Below, in pieces: positions 22,974 to 34,369 of a stretch of 64,000 nt of DNA (its first letter is position 1; each line of letters opens with the position of its first letter). Under the pieces are notes generated by a model that was not told the origin of the DNA, did no database searches, and worked only from the letters and a program-made list of their open reading frames with translations. Made by a program: the position numbers and the translations under genes. Source of the stretch: Amyloporia xantha (taxonomy: Eukaryota; Basidiomycota; Agaricomycetes; Polyporales; Adustoporiaceae); the NCBI GenBank assembly GCA_036971615.1, contig JAYKKR010000007.1, positions 1,860,001 to 1,924,000 on the forward strand, given 5' to 3'.

Positions 22974-24318
22974 ATGCATCATCCACCCTCTATTGTCCTA
23001 TTCATCAAGCAGAGTGTCTGCGTCGCTGGAGGAGTTGTCTCTGGGTTAGTCGAGCTCTACTTTCCTCAAATCCAGGCGGAACAAATAGGAGAAGTTCGTT
23101 TGAAGCTCAGAGGGCAGGCACGCACGTACGCTTTCCCTCATTTACCTACCATCAATGAGTCTCCCGTTGACAATCGCACCACAGTTCCATCCGGCAAAAC
23201 AACTCGGTCGTAACAGATACCATCGATCTTATTCGATCGGATTGTTCACTCTGGACCCGAGGCGCCGCGTATCCACCTCCTGGCTCGCACTTCCTCACTC
23301 TCCCCTTCCAATTCGAGCTCACAGAAGACATCCCACCCTCGTTTGTACACCCGTCTGCGGCCGCTCCGTCTTTCATTCGCTATTGGATCGAAGCCGTCGG
23401 TGTTCGTCAGGGCGCTTTGAACAAACGTATCACATCTCTGTTTGCAGTGGTACCTCCAGATCCTAGTGGGTCACAGGTCCGGTCGCGGTTACAAAAAGGA
23501 TGGGATGGCCAATGGACAACAGACACGATACAGAAAGAGATTCGGAAAGGATTATGGGGCGACTATTCTCATGTCAAGATGGAAGTGAGTGGGTGCATCG
23601 CTACAAAGAGACGGCGCATATCATGGTGACATCGCGTTCGAAACAGCTTACTCGTCCATTTCTCTATGTGCTGCCCTTATTCGTCAAGATTCCGTTTGTG
23701 ATCGCAATAACCACGCGGAGCAGACCTGTCACACGAGACGAGAAGCATGTGTGGCCTGTCCCTCCATCAAGGCCAAACGAAGTCCGATTTGAACTGTATT
23801 CCAGAACTAAAGTGTGCGTTAGAGGTCTGCAGAGTGAGGAACGGTCTGGCCAGATAGTAGCAGCATTAGGAGGAATGCATGAACCCAGCGGTGATGTTGA
23901 TATTGAGTCACCGGAGAGAGGGTGGTTTCCGTCTGAAACAGACCCGGCCAAGGGCGTATGGAAACAAGAGGTGTTCTTCAGTTCGTGGTTCGAATTGAAA
24001 TCCACTCCATCGTTTCAGACTTCTACGATGTCCATGGAGGTGTGTCCCAAGTTCCTGTTGAAACGTGTGCCTAACATCTTTGCTAGTATCATCTGCATTT
24101 GCAGGTAAATTTTGGTGGCCTGTTCAACACATTGAGCATGGATATTCCTATTTCCGTAGTATCGGGTATGGTGGCACAGCATGAGATCTCTGAAGCGACT
24201 GAGGTGCTCGATCTACCTCCGTGAGTCTCCAAATCCTGTCGCGTCCCACAGCATACTTATCGTTCCTGAATCATCAAGTTCGTACTACAGTGTTGCGGAT
24301 ATAGACCACAAGGATTGA
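22974..24318 (+). CDS. Arrestin-like (alpha-arrestin) trafficking adaptor
   Basis: Arrestin fold proteins of this type link membrane cargo to Rsp5/Nedd4 ubiquitin ligase. The arrestin N half includes SIVLFIKQSVCVAGGVVSGL, then GEVRLKLRGQART, DLIRSDCSLWTRGAAYPPPG and LTLPFQFELTEDIPPSF. The C half includes PFVIAITTRSRPVTRDEK and NEVRFELYSRTKV. The last exons read NFGGLFNTLSMDIPISVVSG and end ATEVLDLPPSYYSVADIDHKD. A PPSY motif (PPxY, the WW-domain ligand of Rsp5) is formed across the final intron (DLPP | SYYSV). Introns were joined by consensus and keep frame from 22974 to the TGA at 24316. The true N-terminus may lie upstream; ATG 22974 is the first in-frame ATG of the conserved exon. Confidence 0.78.
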
Positions 24319-24772
24319 TGCTTGGCCCAGGCGTCTGTCCCGGGTATATGCATGATATAAGCCAGGTCTCGTGTCGCATTTGACGCTGTCTTCACCATCT
24401 TTCAGCTTCCAAGATGAGCGAACAAGCTTGCTTAGTTCCAGGGGTTCATTTGGTTATAGAATTCTTAATTGAGGACATTGGTTACATGTACAGGGCTCGG
24501 CAGGCTATGCCGGGTCTTCAAGTTTGCGAGGAGCACCTGCGGTGGCCCGAGGAGTTACCTAGGGAAAAGTAATCTGTATTGATTGTAATTGAGACTCTTC
24601 CAGGATCGCGCGTACTTTGTAGATTTAGAGTGGACAGTCGAATAATTATATTCCTACTTACTTTCCTAATTCATTCATGACGTGCTTCGAGTCGGTCTTA
24701 TGACCGGCGCTCGCTGTGCGGTGGGACTGAGAAAGCCGTGGTCGTGCTCGCCGTACGTTCTCTTTCGCGACG
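24319..24772. other. Intergenic, arrestin-like gene to ETF beta
   Basis: No convincing gene. An open frame from 24682 overlaps the ETF beta start in another frame and is a shadow. Confidence 0.5.
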
Positions 24773-25922
24773 ATGAGGCCCTCCGCAGTGCGATTGCTAA
24801 ATATTCTGGTCCCTATCAAACGGCAGGTCACTTTCCTGTGCGTCGAACCGACATCTCATCGTTGTGCAGGACAGTCGACTATGCGGTGAAGATCCGTGTA
24901 AACCCTGACCAGAAAGGTATCGACCTCAATGTGAAACATTCAATGGTGCGTCCTTCACCTACTTTGGTCTGCGCTAGAGTGTCTCATACAAAGACTCCAC
25001 AGAACCCATTTGACGAGATCGGTACGTACGCGCTGGCCTACACTTGTACATACATACACGGGGGTGGTTAACGTGACCCTACACAGCGGTGGAGGAAGCT
25101 GTACGTCTACGGGAGCGCCTCAAGGATACAGTAAAATCTATCAAGGTTGTCACCATTGGGCCACCAAAGTCCGCAGAGACAATTCGCACCGCGCTCGCTA
25201 TGGGAGCGGACTCCGGCATTCACGTTGAGGTGCCCGACGGCGCACCGGCTCCAGAGCCACTCGGTGTTGCAAAGGCGCTGCGCGCGGTCATCCAGCGACA
25301 GAAGGAAGGCGTAGACCTGGTCATCATGGGCAAGCAGGCTATTGACGACGATGCGGGTCAGACGGGGCAGATGCTTGCGGGGCTTATGGACTGGGCGCAA
25401 GCGACATTCGCGAGCAAAGTTGTGCTTGACATGGAGAAGAAGGAGGCGACTGTGACGAGGGAGATCGACGGCGGGTTGCAGGAGCTGCGGTGTCGTTTGC
25501 CGTTGATTGTCACTACTGACCTTCGGTAAGTGAAAGTGCTGCTGGTGGAGGAGAACATGTTGCGCTGATTGCTGCTTACTCCAGGCTTAACGGTGGGTGA
25601 TAGCGCTAGTGCTCACAGGAATGTATATTCATCTCCACACAGAGCCGCGATATGCTTCGTTGCCCAACATCATGAAGGCCAAGAAGAAACCAATAGAGAA
25701 GCTGACACCTGCAGATCTGCAAGTGGACCTCACTCCTCTGCTAGAGACTGTCAAAGTGACAGAGCCTCCCAAACGACAAGGCGGTGGAAAAGTCAGTATT
25801 TTACTTTTCACGTTAGGCAAAGTCATCATTGATCATTGGTCTCAATTTCCCCTCAGGTTGCGAATGTAGACGAGCTGATCGCGAAACTGAAAGCAGCAGG
25901 TATCACTCCTGTGTCTTCATGA
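24773..25922 (+). CDS. Electron transfer flavoprotein beta subunit
   Basis: Mitochondrial matrix protein that, with the alpha subunit, carries electrons from acyl-CoA and other dehydrogenases to ETF-ubiquinone oxidoreductase; the beta subunit binds AMP. Seven exons (24773-24822, 24870-24945, 25003-25021, 25087-25525, 25585-25592, 25643-25791, 25857-25922) sum to 807 nt in frame, 268 residues, close to the family's roughly 255. Hallmarks: [17 protein letters not shown], then [55 protein letters not shown] and [12 protein letters not shown]. Two splice oddities: intron 1 only gives the conserved KRTVDY if its donor is GC (24823), and exon 5 is an 8-nt microexon (25585-25592) encoding the joint of LRLNEP. 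Confidence 0.95.
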
Positions 25923-26674
25923 TGACGAGATTTATTGGCGACGGCAGCCTGACTTCCGTTATCCCCATTATGTTCGCTGCGTGTTATCCCCGAATACATG
26001 TATAATTTACCACGACCATCTGCGTCAATCCTACCTCATCGCTACAGAGAATTCTTGCATCAGTACGCGCTCATAATATTGGTCGACGGAGATACGTCCG
26101 CCATCACCACGCTGACGCTGTCGGGCGACGGCTAACATAAGCGTCTTCACGCCGCTAAGCTTGATGCACACGCCTACCACATGCTCTTTCTATGCGCCTC
26201 CCACCCGCTGAAAACCCCGGTGTTGACTGTACCCGCTGCCAATTGATGAGACAGCGAATTATCGAAGCTCTGACGGCTTTTGTTCCCGACCCACACTGCT
26301 ATGTCAATGTTACTCTGAATCTGAAGCGACTCAAGACATCGTCATTACTCCGTGATACGTGAACTCGGCAGATCATCATGATTGGAGCCTTTGCCTGCTA
26401 CGCTGTCTTGTCTTGTTCAAGGACCGTGAACGCGAGGCAGACCTCATGAACATCAGAAATGACCTTCCCTGACTAGGTCAATTCCGAATTACCCAGTCGC
26501 TCAAGGCTCAAAGTAGCTTCTCCCTGGCTCCCAAGCCTTCCGCCCTGTCCTTATCACCTCATACCCCCGTCTGGTCTTTGAACAGACACCTCAAGTGTGC
26601 TTTCGCCATCCCCTAGCCGTCAGACAACTCGACCGCTATCCTCACCTTGTACCACTTTGCGTGCCACCAGGGAG
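25923..26674. other. Intergenic, ETF beta to DUF202 gene
   Basis: No coding region recognised. Overlapping frames from 26595 belong to the 5' side of the DUF202 gene and are not conserved-looking. Confidence 0.5.
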
Positions 26675-27274
26675 ATGGACAAGACCTCTGTTAGGGACGA
26701 TACTGTTTCAACGCGGACAGATGTCCAGGTCCCGTTATCAGATCAAGCGCAGTCCACCGACTCTACCGGGAGCGACGGCGAACAGAGGAGCAATGAAAAG
26801 CGGACAGTGTTCGAGGTGTTACGGCGCAAGCTGAACCCAGCCCTGACGTTGGAGAATTCAGGGAGTGTCGCGAGAGACCACCTTGCTGCAGAGCGGACAT
26901 ACCTGGCGTATGTGCGGACCAGCCTTTCAATAGCATCGACTGGTGTCGGTACGTTCTACAGGGCTCTCGGACATCCGTTTGTCGTGATCGCTCACGGTAG
27001 TCATATCTCGTAAACTGTAGCCCTCGTGCAGTTGTTCAGCATCGCAGGCAGCACAAATCAGAAGTTGCTGAAGTACTCCCGACCCCTCGGTGCGACCATC
27101 ATAATTATTGGGTTATGTACCCTATTCCTGGGCGTCGTCCGATACTTCTCCGTGCAGACGTTACTGCTCAGGGGCATGTACCCCGTCGCCCGAATGGGTG
27201 CAGTCCTGGTGGCGATTGCGCTCTGCGCTATCATTGTAGCGACCTTCGGAATCTTAGTCGCCTCCCGAAGTTGA
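26675..27274 (+). CDS. DUF202 family small membrane protein
   Basis: Exons 26675-26948 and 27021-27274 join in frame to 175 residues. The N-terminal 60 residues are polar and Ser/Thr/Asp-rich. The DUF202 hallmark ARDHLAAERTYLAYVRTSLS leads into the first membrane segment, followed by two more (about TIIIIGLCTLFLGVV and VLVAIALCAIIVATFGILV). DUF202 occurs alone in small fungal membrane proteins and as the membrane part of VTC polyphosphate complexes; with no SPX or VTC catalytic domain here, the role is unknown. An alternative ATG further upstream is unlikely because the frame is not conserved-looking. Confidence 0.88.
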
Positions 27275-27609
27275 GAGTCTTATGGATCTCTTGGTAATAG
27301 GTAAGCATGTAGTCTGCGGTTCAGTCACTGGCGTGGATGGTTGACCAGACCACTGCTATAGGAAGCCGAACGTTCTGACGCCGGTATCACCCTTGTCGAG
27401 CTATGACTCCTGAAGTGCACCGTCGGTAGGATGGTGTACTATTCTACCAATTTGCTGGCACGTACGGGTTCTGTGGGCAGCTAGATGACATAGAAGGACG
27501 ACCCTTTATGATAATGATGTACTTGGCTACGGACTTCGTTACGACGGATAACTGTAGCTTTTAATAAAGTGTATTTCTACGTACAAATACACAGGTACTA
27601 TGAGATACA
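27275..27609. other. Convergent intergenic spacer
   Basis: Between the stop codons of the DUF202 gene and the flavin monooxygenase. AT-rich toward its right side (TTTAATAAAG near 27560); no gene seen. Confidence 0.5.
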
Positions 27610-29319
27610 TCAGGAGATCTCCACATAGAAGTCCGGTGTGGGTACCTCTTCACCATGCTCCTTCTCCCACTGCCTCTGCGACTCGATGATCCGGTACAGT
27701 AGGTCCACCCATTCATCCTCAGTCGTCACGCCCTCCAACCACTGCGCTTCCTCACCCGCGGCCTGGATTCTCCGCCACCCCCGATAGAACAGAACCCACT
27801 GAGGTCGCTGCATCCGCCTCCACTCCTCCACATATGGCTTGCCGTCATCCGGAAGCGCACCGTGCTTCTTGAGATGGTCGATCAAGTTATCCTGGTAGTC
27901 TTTATCCTCATTGTCCCCGTCGACAAGCTGATGTCCCATGTAGTACGGGTCATAGCCCCGCGCACGCAGCGACTCTTCCCGCGCGACGAGCTCCTGCAGC
28001 ATGTCCGCATGCGGCGGGAGCAGGGACGCATTAGCGAGCGTGTGGGCGATGAAGGTCCCCTGCGCCAGGTCCGAGGGACAGTTGGACACGTCGCTCGGCA
28101 GCCCGACGAACGCGAGCGCCGTGGGCGGGACATTCGGCGCGAGACTGAATATCTGCCGGTACAATGGGAAGATGTAGTGCAAGTTGCTCATCAGCGTCGT
28201 CGCCGTCGTCGAGTTGGCGGTTGTCGCGGGGTCGGTGCGCATCGCGGAGGCGTGCGGGGCGCAGAGGAAAGGCACGCGGAGTTCGTAGCCTGTGCCGAGC
28301 ACCACGGCGTCGACGTCCGTGAGTGCGGACCCGTCTTCGAAGACTACAGAGTCATGGGTGAAGTGGGTGATGGGAGGCTTTGGAATAACGGCCGCGCCTT
28401 GTGTGGGCGACTTGCCCTCTTTGATGGACTGGTATGCCTACGAATCGCAGTCGTTGCAGCGTAGTTTCATGTAAAGCGCGGGAGCACCTACCACCTGTAC
28501 GAGAGGACCGACTTGCAGCGCAATATCTGAGGCACTGGCTCCCGAGCCGACGATGAGAACGCTACGGTTTGCATATCTTTCTGGGCGGCGGTAATATATT
28601 GAATGCAAAATCTCGCGGGATGGGCCTCCGGGCGGCGAGCTCGCCAGCCAATCATCCGTGCCCGACCAGGTGGGGATGAATGGATAGTGATTATGTCCGC
28701 TCGCGACGATGAGATGGTCGAACGTCCTCTTCATAACCACCTCTCCATCCGAATCGTGGTGATGCGCGTGCACCTCGACATGCCAGTCCCCATGGACCGC
28801 GTTCCCATGCCATTCAGTGGAGACGACTGTGTGGTTAAACCTGATGTACGAAGTCAAGTCGTTATGCACCGCGAAGTCCGCATGGTACCTCTGGACGGCA
28901 TCCCACATCGGGAAGAAAGTGGTGCCTTCGGGGAAGGGGAAGTGCGGGTATATCATCGTGATGGAAGGCGTGTTGGTGTGCAGCAAAGGGTAGGTAGGCG
29001 TTTCGGGGAGCTCAGGCGGGTGTGGCTCATACCCCGGAGGATCACCCAGCCAGATCCCGCCGACATCCCTCCGCTCTTCATACAGGATGACCTCCCAGCC
29101 CGCGCGAGTTTCCGCGGGCAGGTCGAGAATGGCTTTCAGTGCGCCCAGGCCAGCGCTACCTGCTCCGACAATGGCTATCGACTTCGTGGGCTCATTCGAT
29201 GGTGAGGGGTATACAGGTGAATAATGGCTGCCACCAGGAAACCACTGCAATGGGACCTCTAGCTTGTCCCATAAGGACAGCGGCAGTAGAGACAGTACGA
29301 GCTGTCTGATGTGGACCAT
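27610..29319 (-). CDS. Flavin-dependent monooxygenase (FMO-like)
   Basis: Two exons (29319-28495 and 28437-27610) join in frame to 550 residues. The FAD-binding Rossmann motif is IAIVGAGSAGLGALKAI (about residues 48-64); the second nucleotide-binding motif is VLIVGSGASASDIALQV. Between them is an ASGHNHYPFIP segment, which resembles the FMO/BVMO fingerprint region. DAVVLGTGYELRVPFL is the late conserved motif of FMO enzymes. A hydrophobic N-terminus (MVHIRQLVLSLLPLSLWDKL) could anchor it or send it to the ER. Such enzymes hydroxylate N or S atoms or do Baeyer-Villiger oxidation using NADPH and O2; substrate unknown. The coding DNA is GC-rich and has strong open antisense frames, which are shadows. 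Confidence 0.9.
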
Positions 29320-29674
29320 GGTGGTCGGTAGAAGAGGGAGAGTTCCGCACGAGGAACGGTGGTGTGAACGGTCTTACCTTGAGGCTAATGCTCGCAGCGC
29401 TACGGTGATATTCCTACGATATCCGGTATGGCAAGCACGACTACCAGGATCCAGAAACCAGCCTGGTCTAGCTGTCCTTGGGAAAAGTGCAAGAAGCAGC
29501 TTCTGGGCTTCATCATTTGTGATTAGGTTCCGAGTTGAGGCGAGTCGGAGCGTTTAGAGGTTACGCTTGTAGCCACTTCACAGATAAGTAGACCACATTG
29601 AAAGAGCATGGCTCAGAAGAAGCAAACGTTGAGGATAGTTCAAGCACATAAGTCCTCAGTGCAGCCATGTCAAT
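29320..29674. other. Spacer before the inverted-repeat element
   Basis: Upstream region of the flavin monooxygenase; no other feature recognised. Confidence 0.45.
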
Positions 29675-29675
29675 A

Positions 29676-29831
29676 GGGGACTTCAGAGTAGTGTTTTCGA
29701 GGCTGTTTTCGCGCAAGTTTTCCGCTCTGCTTTCAGCCTCGGTGGAAGCCGAAATCCGCGCTCAGCTTTGGTTGTGGTGCGGAAAACCGCTTTCAGCTTT
29801 CGGCACGCAGACGCGGCATCACAGTCGGAGT
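29676..29831 (+). repeat. Left terminal inverted repeat (156 bp)
   Basis: Matches the reverse complement of 30374-30529 along its whole length by direct comparison. Confidence 0.9.
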
Positions 29832-30373
29832 TCATTATAGTGCTTTATGTAATGTACCTTGTTTAGGCAACTGTCGTCTTCATACCGCGCGCATTGCTCT
29901 GAACTGATATCATGCCTCGTCGCACACACCTTACTGGGTACATAGCCCAGTTTAGTGCTCAAAAAATGAAGAAACTTTTGTTAGAATTAGTCTTATATCT
30001 TGTTTATCTTCACATGATACAAAACTTGAGTAAAACATGAAAATATGACGAATTCATAAGAAATATTTCTTCGAGAAAAAGGTGCAGAAAAGAGCAACTT
30101 TGCTCAGGGAGATTTTCACTAATTTTCGCGGGCATAAAATAGACTATGTACCCTGTGAGAGACAGAACGCACTGTCATACCCGGCGCAGTAGGCCAATTT
30201 GCTTCGAGAATCGACACAACATGTTTTGCAAAGCCGTGCTTGTGGACAGACTTCTTGCTCTTCCGGACCTTTTCAGTAGATAGTCTAATCAGCGAGAGAA
30301 CTGTATAATCATTTGCGGACGGAGGTGAATACACGACCTTCCGAAGAAGGATGCATGTCCCGAAGTGGTTGAA

Positions 30374-30529
30374 ACTCCGACTGTGATGCCGCGTCTGCGT
30401 GCCGAAAGCTGAAAGCGGTTTTCCGCACCACAACCAAAGCTGAGCGCGGATTTCGGCTTCCACCGAGGCTGAAAGCAGAGCGGAAAACTTGCGCGAAAAC
30501 AGCCTCGAAAACACTACTCTGAAGTCCCC
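30374..30529 (-). repeat. Right terminal inverted repeat (156 bp)
   Basis: Matches the reverse complement of 29676-29831 along its whole length by direct comparison. Confidence 0.9.
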
Positions 30530-32262
30530 TAATGATATAAGAGCATTCGGCGTGTTCAGATCGCAGAAACGAAAGTCTGCAAAATTCTCACTATCTCACG
30601 CGGGTAATTTGAAGGAACCGTACAACATACTACATTACATTCACACCACAGTACTTATGTGTACAGGCTGTCCGACAAAGATGTTGCCCGCGTTCTGCTC
30701 GAAAATATTCAAGGAGAACGTGGGCCAAGATGCACATACACCTACGAGGTGGACTGGACTTCCGGGCTACCAGGCATGACCAGGCCCATCGATATCCATA
30801 ACACGTCGTAACATTTTCGTCGTCTGTTGAGATATGGAAAATGCCATGAGATAGGTATGAACTGGTCTAGAATGAGTTCGCTTGGCAACGAGGCCTCCTG
30901 TGTCACACCGAACGCATCTTCGAAAGACATGAATGTATTTCCACCTTCTACATTCATTATGTGACCGTAGAATACAGAACCCATTACGTTGTGATATACT
31001 GTACTACCAATAGTGAAATCAGTGACGACAATAGTGAGTATAAAGCAGGGGTATCGCATCATGTACTAGCAGAGTTCTATGATAGGAGATCGGACAACGT
31101 AGCTGGGGTCGTGTAGAATATGATGGGTTGGAGAACTGAACGGGACCGGGTAAGATGCAGTGGGGGTTGAATGCGCGTGGGTATATATCGTCATGTCGTC
31201 GTGCATCGCATGGGAGGTCGTAAATTCTAGACGTTAGGCCTCATAGAGGCCATGGACGAGTTTGTGCTGTCTATACTAGTTCTCTGCGAGCGCAACGAGT
31301 GAGCTGTGAGTGGCAATATGTTATGCAGGAGATTTCAGGACGTACCGGAGAGTAAGATACAGGAAATTCCACCATCTGCACGTCCCTAGACTCGGGCTTA
31401 TTTGGCGGTGGTGCAATGGGTGTGTTCATGAGGACATGAATTGTCGTCAAGAATGAGGATGCGAAACTCGACGAGGGCATGAGAGTGTTCGACAGGGGGG
31501 TGACTTTTAAAGTTATTTTTTATCGAGAACTGTAGATGCTCGGTCGCAAATGGATGTTGGAATATATTATGGTCAGAATCATAATCGAAATGGCTGGTCC
31601 TTTATAGACTTTGGGACTGGTGACGACGAGAGGGGCCCCAGCTTGAGCCCGCTCGGGTCGGACACGCCAGGCCCAGCTAGCCGCGATGACATCACGACAA
31701 AAGTCACGTGGTCCGTACCCCAGATGACGATGCAGCGGATGTCCGTGTTCCCCTTTGACTGCATGTTTCGAATTATGTAAATAGTCCACTGTCTCACTTC
31801 AGTTCGAATGTCCCATCCGAGAGATAATGCCGGGTCTATCTTACTGTCCGGGCCGTGTATGTAGAGTAGCAATGTCTGCTGACTCCGAGCTAAGGTCTAT
31901 ACTCACAATTCTGAGCTGGCCCGACTTTCACTCATACTTGTCATCGGGATCCATCTGATAGTACAAGCCCAGTCTACAAGGTCAGTTTACGTCGGTTTCG
32001 AAATGGCTTTGGTATGGGGTGTACTGGGGGAATGTATGTTTGGATTCGCCGTTGATTTGCCAGACACCTTAGTTACGGTTATAAGCCTGACAGTGCGCGA
32101 GAGTCGAGACTCTGCGCAAGATCGCGCAGCATGCATATGCTGGCTAGAGTCCATCTGCCAGATGGCGATGGGCAGTAAGCACTGTGCCATTCACTTGGAT
32201 CGTCTCCGATATGGAGAGGCACGAGTTGACATATGCTGTTGTCCAGCCTCATCTAGATCAAA
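30530..32262. other. Spacer with a possible minus-strand gene, unresolved
   Basis: A minus-strand frame at 31480-31346 begins MPSSSFASSFLTTIHVLMNT, has APPPNKPESRDVQ, and meets a good GT donor after SYSP, as a first exon would. A second minus-strand frame (31062-30742) contains FEDAFGVTQEASLPSELILD. I could not join them or recognise a family. The rest, including 31500-32262, shows nothing firm. Confidence 0.25.
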
Positions 32263-33406
32263 ATGTCTAAAGTAGTAATTGTCACCGGTGCCTCCTCTGG
32301 TACGTTCACTGCCGCCATGCGAGTGAAAGGCACTGCAATGTTTCCCTCCAGGTATCGGTCGCGCTAGTGCCATCGCGCTTTCAAAGGCCGGGTGGTCCGT
32401 CGTCTTGTTCGCAAGACGACTCAATGATCTCAATGAGACGAAATCTCTGTGCGCGGATCCAGAGAAGTGCTTGGTCGTGGACGGCGATGTCACGAGCGAG
32501 GACGACGTAGTGAGGTTGTTCAAGGACGCCGTAAATAAATTTGGTACGTGCGCACCGTGGCCGTAGAGAACGCTCATATACGTGCGAAACCGTTACCTCG
32601 TCGAGCAATCGCTGATTTGAATCTAAGGTCGTTTGGATGTCTTGTTCAACGTAGGGACTGGCTACGCAACACAAATCGGTCGTAGCTGGACTGACACTGA
32701 TACCTCAGAATGCCGGGATCAGCTCCAAGGCCATACCGATCGAAGAGCTACCGCTGTCGCAGTTCCAGAAAATCGTCAACGTCAATCTCGTCGGCACGTT
32801 CCTCTGCACACGCGAGGCCGTCAGGGTGTTCAAGTCGCAGACCCCCCAGGGCGGTGAGCGAACGTGTTTGCCACGGTTGTAGGTAGAGGATTGATAATCG
32901 GCGCCTCCAGGTCGTATCATCAACAATGGGTCGATATCCGCGTACACACCACGACCGCACTCGGCGCCGTACACTTCGACGAAACATGCGGTCCTCGGGC
33001 TGACCAAGTCGACCTTGCTAGACGGTCGCAACTTCAACATCACCTGTACCCAGGTTGACGTCGGTACGTGAACTCAGATCTTCCGCTCGCGCTTGATTGG
33101 TGCTTATTCTCATGCTTCGAAAAACGCAATGAATGCCGGCAGGCAATGCACAGACCGACATGGCTGGGAGCCATTCCGCCGGAGCGCTGCAGCCAAATGG
33201 CCAGGTGGTGCCCGAGCACATGATGGATGTCAAGCACGTCGGCGACGCGATCGCATATATAGCCGACCTGCCTGTGGGCGTCACCGTCCTCACGTTCAAT
33301 ATCATGTAAGTGCAATCCACTTGGGTTTGGTGGTCGGTGTAACGTTCTCACTTCGACTCACGCCACTGATAGGGCGACCGGCATGCCGTTCGTTGGGAGA
33401 GGATGA
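32263..33406 (+). CDS. Short-chain dehydrogenase/reductase
   Basis: Classical SDR of about 260 residues in several short exons. N-terminus [20 protein letters not shown] carries the TGxxxGxG cofactor motif, split by an intron inside SSG. FNNAGISS is the NNAG motif (split after FN); [14 protein letters not shown] follows. The catalytic Ser lies in [14 protein letters not shown] and the Tyr-Lys pair in [14 protein letters not shown] (YxxxK). The C-terminus ends [17 protein letters not shown]. The lack of a basic residue pattern after the first beta-strand leaves NAD versus NADP preference open. All catalytic residues are intact, so the enzyme should be active; substrate unknown. Confidence 0.92.
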
Positions 33407-33879
33407 TACATGGAGACAAGTGCACAAGTTAAGCAGTCGATGTGCTGTGTTGTAGTTTGTAGTTTGTTATATTGTCTGCGCATTGCTTCACAACCTCGTA
33501 GTCCGAATACCCAGTGTTTAACCGAAAATCTGATAGTTTGTCCACGCATTCTCAATCCTTGTGAACCTATTGCCCCGGCGGGTGAAGCTGACCAGGTCTT
33601 TGTCTTCAAACGACGTCCATTCCGAGTTGGCCATCCAAGCAAAAAGTACATGTGCTGCACTGAAGGTATCATCGTACCTAGCCAGAGGGTACTTATAGCT
33701 TACATTTTTCAGGAAGCAGCTTTTGCAGCTCCATTGAACCGTTGGACAAGAGGTCGCTCAGGCGCGATCACGTGCCAATAACCGCAACGGCAAATACTAG
33801 CAGTTACCCGTGCTTCGCTACGGTTGTTCAGTGAAAATATCAAAAAATTTGAGAAAGGAGTTTGCGGTTTTATATCATT

Positions 33880-34145
33880 GCTACAGACTTAGACAAACAG
33901 CGGTAGCCTCAGTGAAGCATCCAAGGTCTCGCATAAGGCCACTCAGCTGCCCACCACTTCGTGGCCCCGTGCCTATATGGAATTGGAAGAATTTAAGACA
34001 GTGATATACAGCTTATGTTTACTACAGCATAACAGACTCGAACAGGCAGCTAGGTCAACAGGAAAACTTTATAGTCTAGATCTCATATAGGGCCACTCAG
34101 CCGCCCACCTGACGGTGGTCGGCTTCGTGGCCCCGTGCATATAAC
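33880..34145 (+). repeat. Pair of diverged direct repeats
   Basis: Copy A (about 33931-33980) and copy B (about 34077-34140) both read GGCCACTCAG..CGCCCAC or close, then TTCGTGGCCCCGTGC and a TATA-containing tail. Copy B has an extra 14 nt (CTGACGGTGGTCGG) in the middle. Weaker similarity extends about 80 nt upstream of both. Confidence 0.6.
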
Positions 34146-34369
34146 ATCCTTGGCATTGAGTAAGCTGCGGCCTAAGAGCAGTCGTAAAGTGATACTTGAG
34201 GAGATACTCCGGAAATGACGAAGTACTACGCACTGTGAACAAAGCAGGAATATCATAAGCCTCAATATTGATCAGCTGTTGGCCTGCGGAGCTGGTTGTC
34301 ATGGCACGACAGTAGGTGAGCATATTCTAGGAGTTGTGAGTGTTGTACAGATTTGTTGGGTCATTATAA

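Larger units (their letters stand above)
29676..30529. mobile_element. 854-bp non-autonomous DNA transposon with identical 156-bp terminal inverted repeats
   Basis: The left end (29676-29831) and the right end (30374-30529) are reverse complements; reading base by base I found no mismatch over 156 nt. Ends start GGGGACTTCAGAGTAGTG. The inside (29832-30373) is AT-richer and holds no transposase-like frame; a 131-codon minus-strand frame (30119-30514) runs into the repeat and looks incidental. Flanks read ..CAATA on the left and TAATG.. on the right, so the target duplication is either TA (Tc1/mariner style) or AAT with one more base in the repeat. Long TIRs and no coding capacity suggest a MITE-like element mobilised in trans. 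Confidence 0.85.

Noticed and set aside
28603..29205. 200-codon plus-strand frame opposite the flavin monooxygenase
   Set aside because: Shadow of the GC-rich monooxygenase exon, whose motifs are clear on the minus strand.
30119..30514. 131-codon minus-strand frame inside the inverted-repeat element as a transposase
   Set aside because: A third of it is the terminal repeat itself, and the rest shows no DDE, zinc-finger or helix-turn-helix features.
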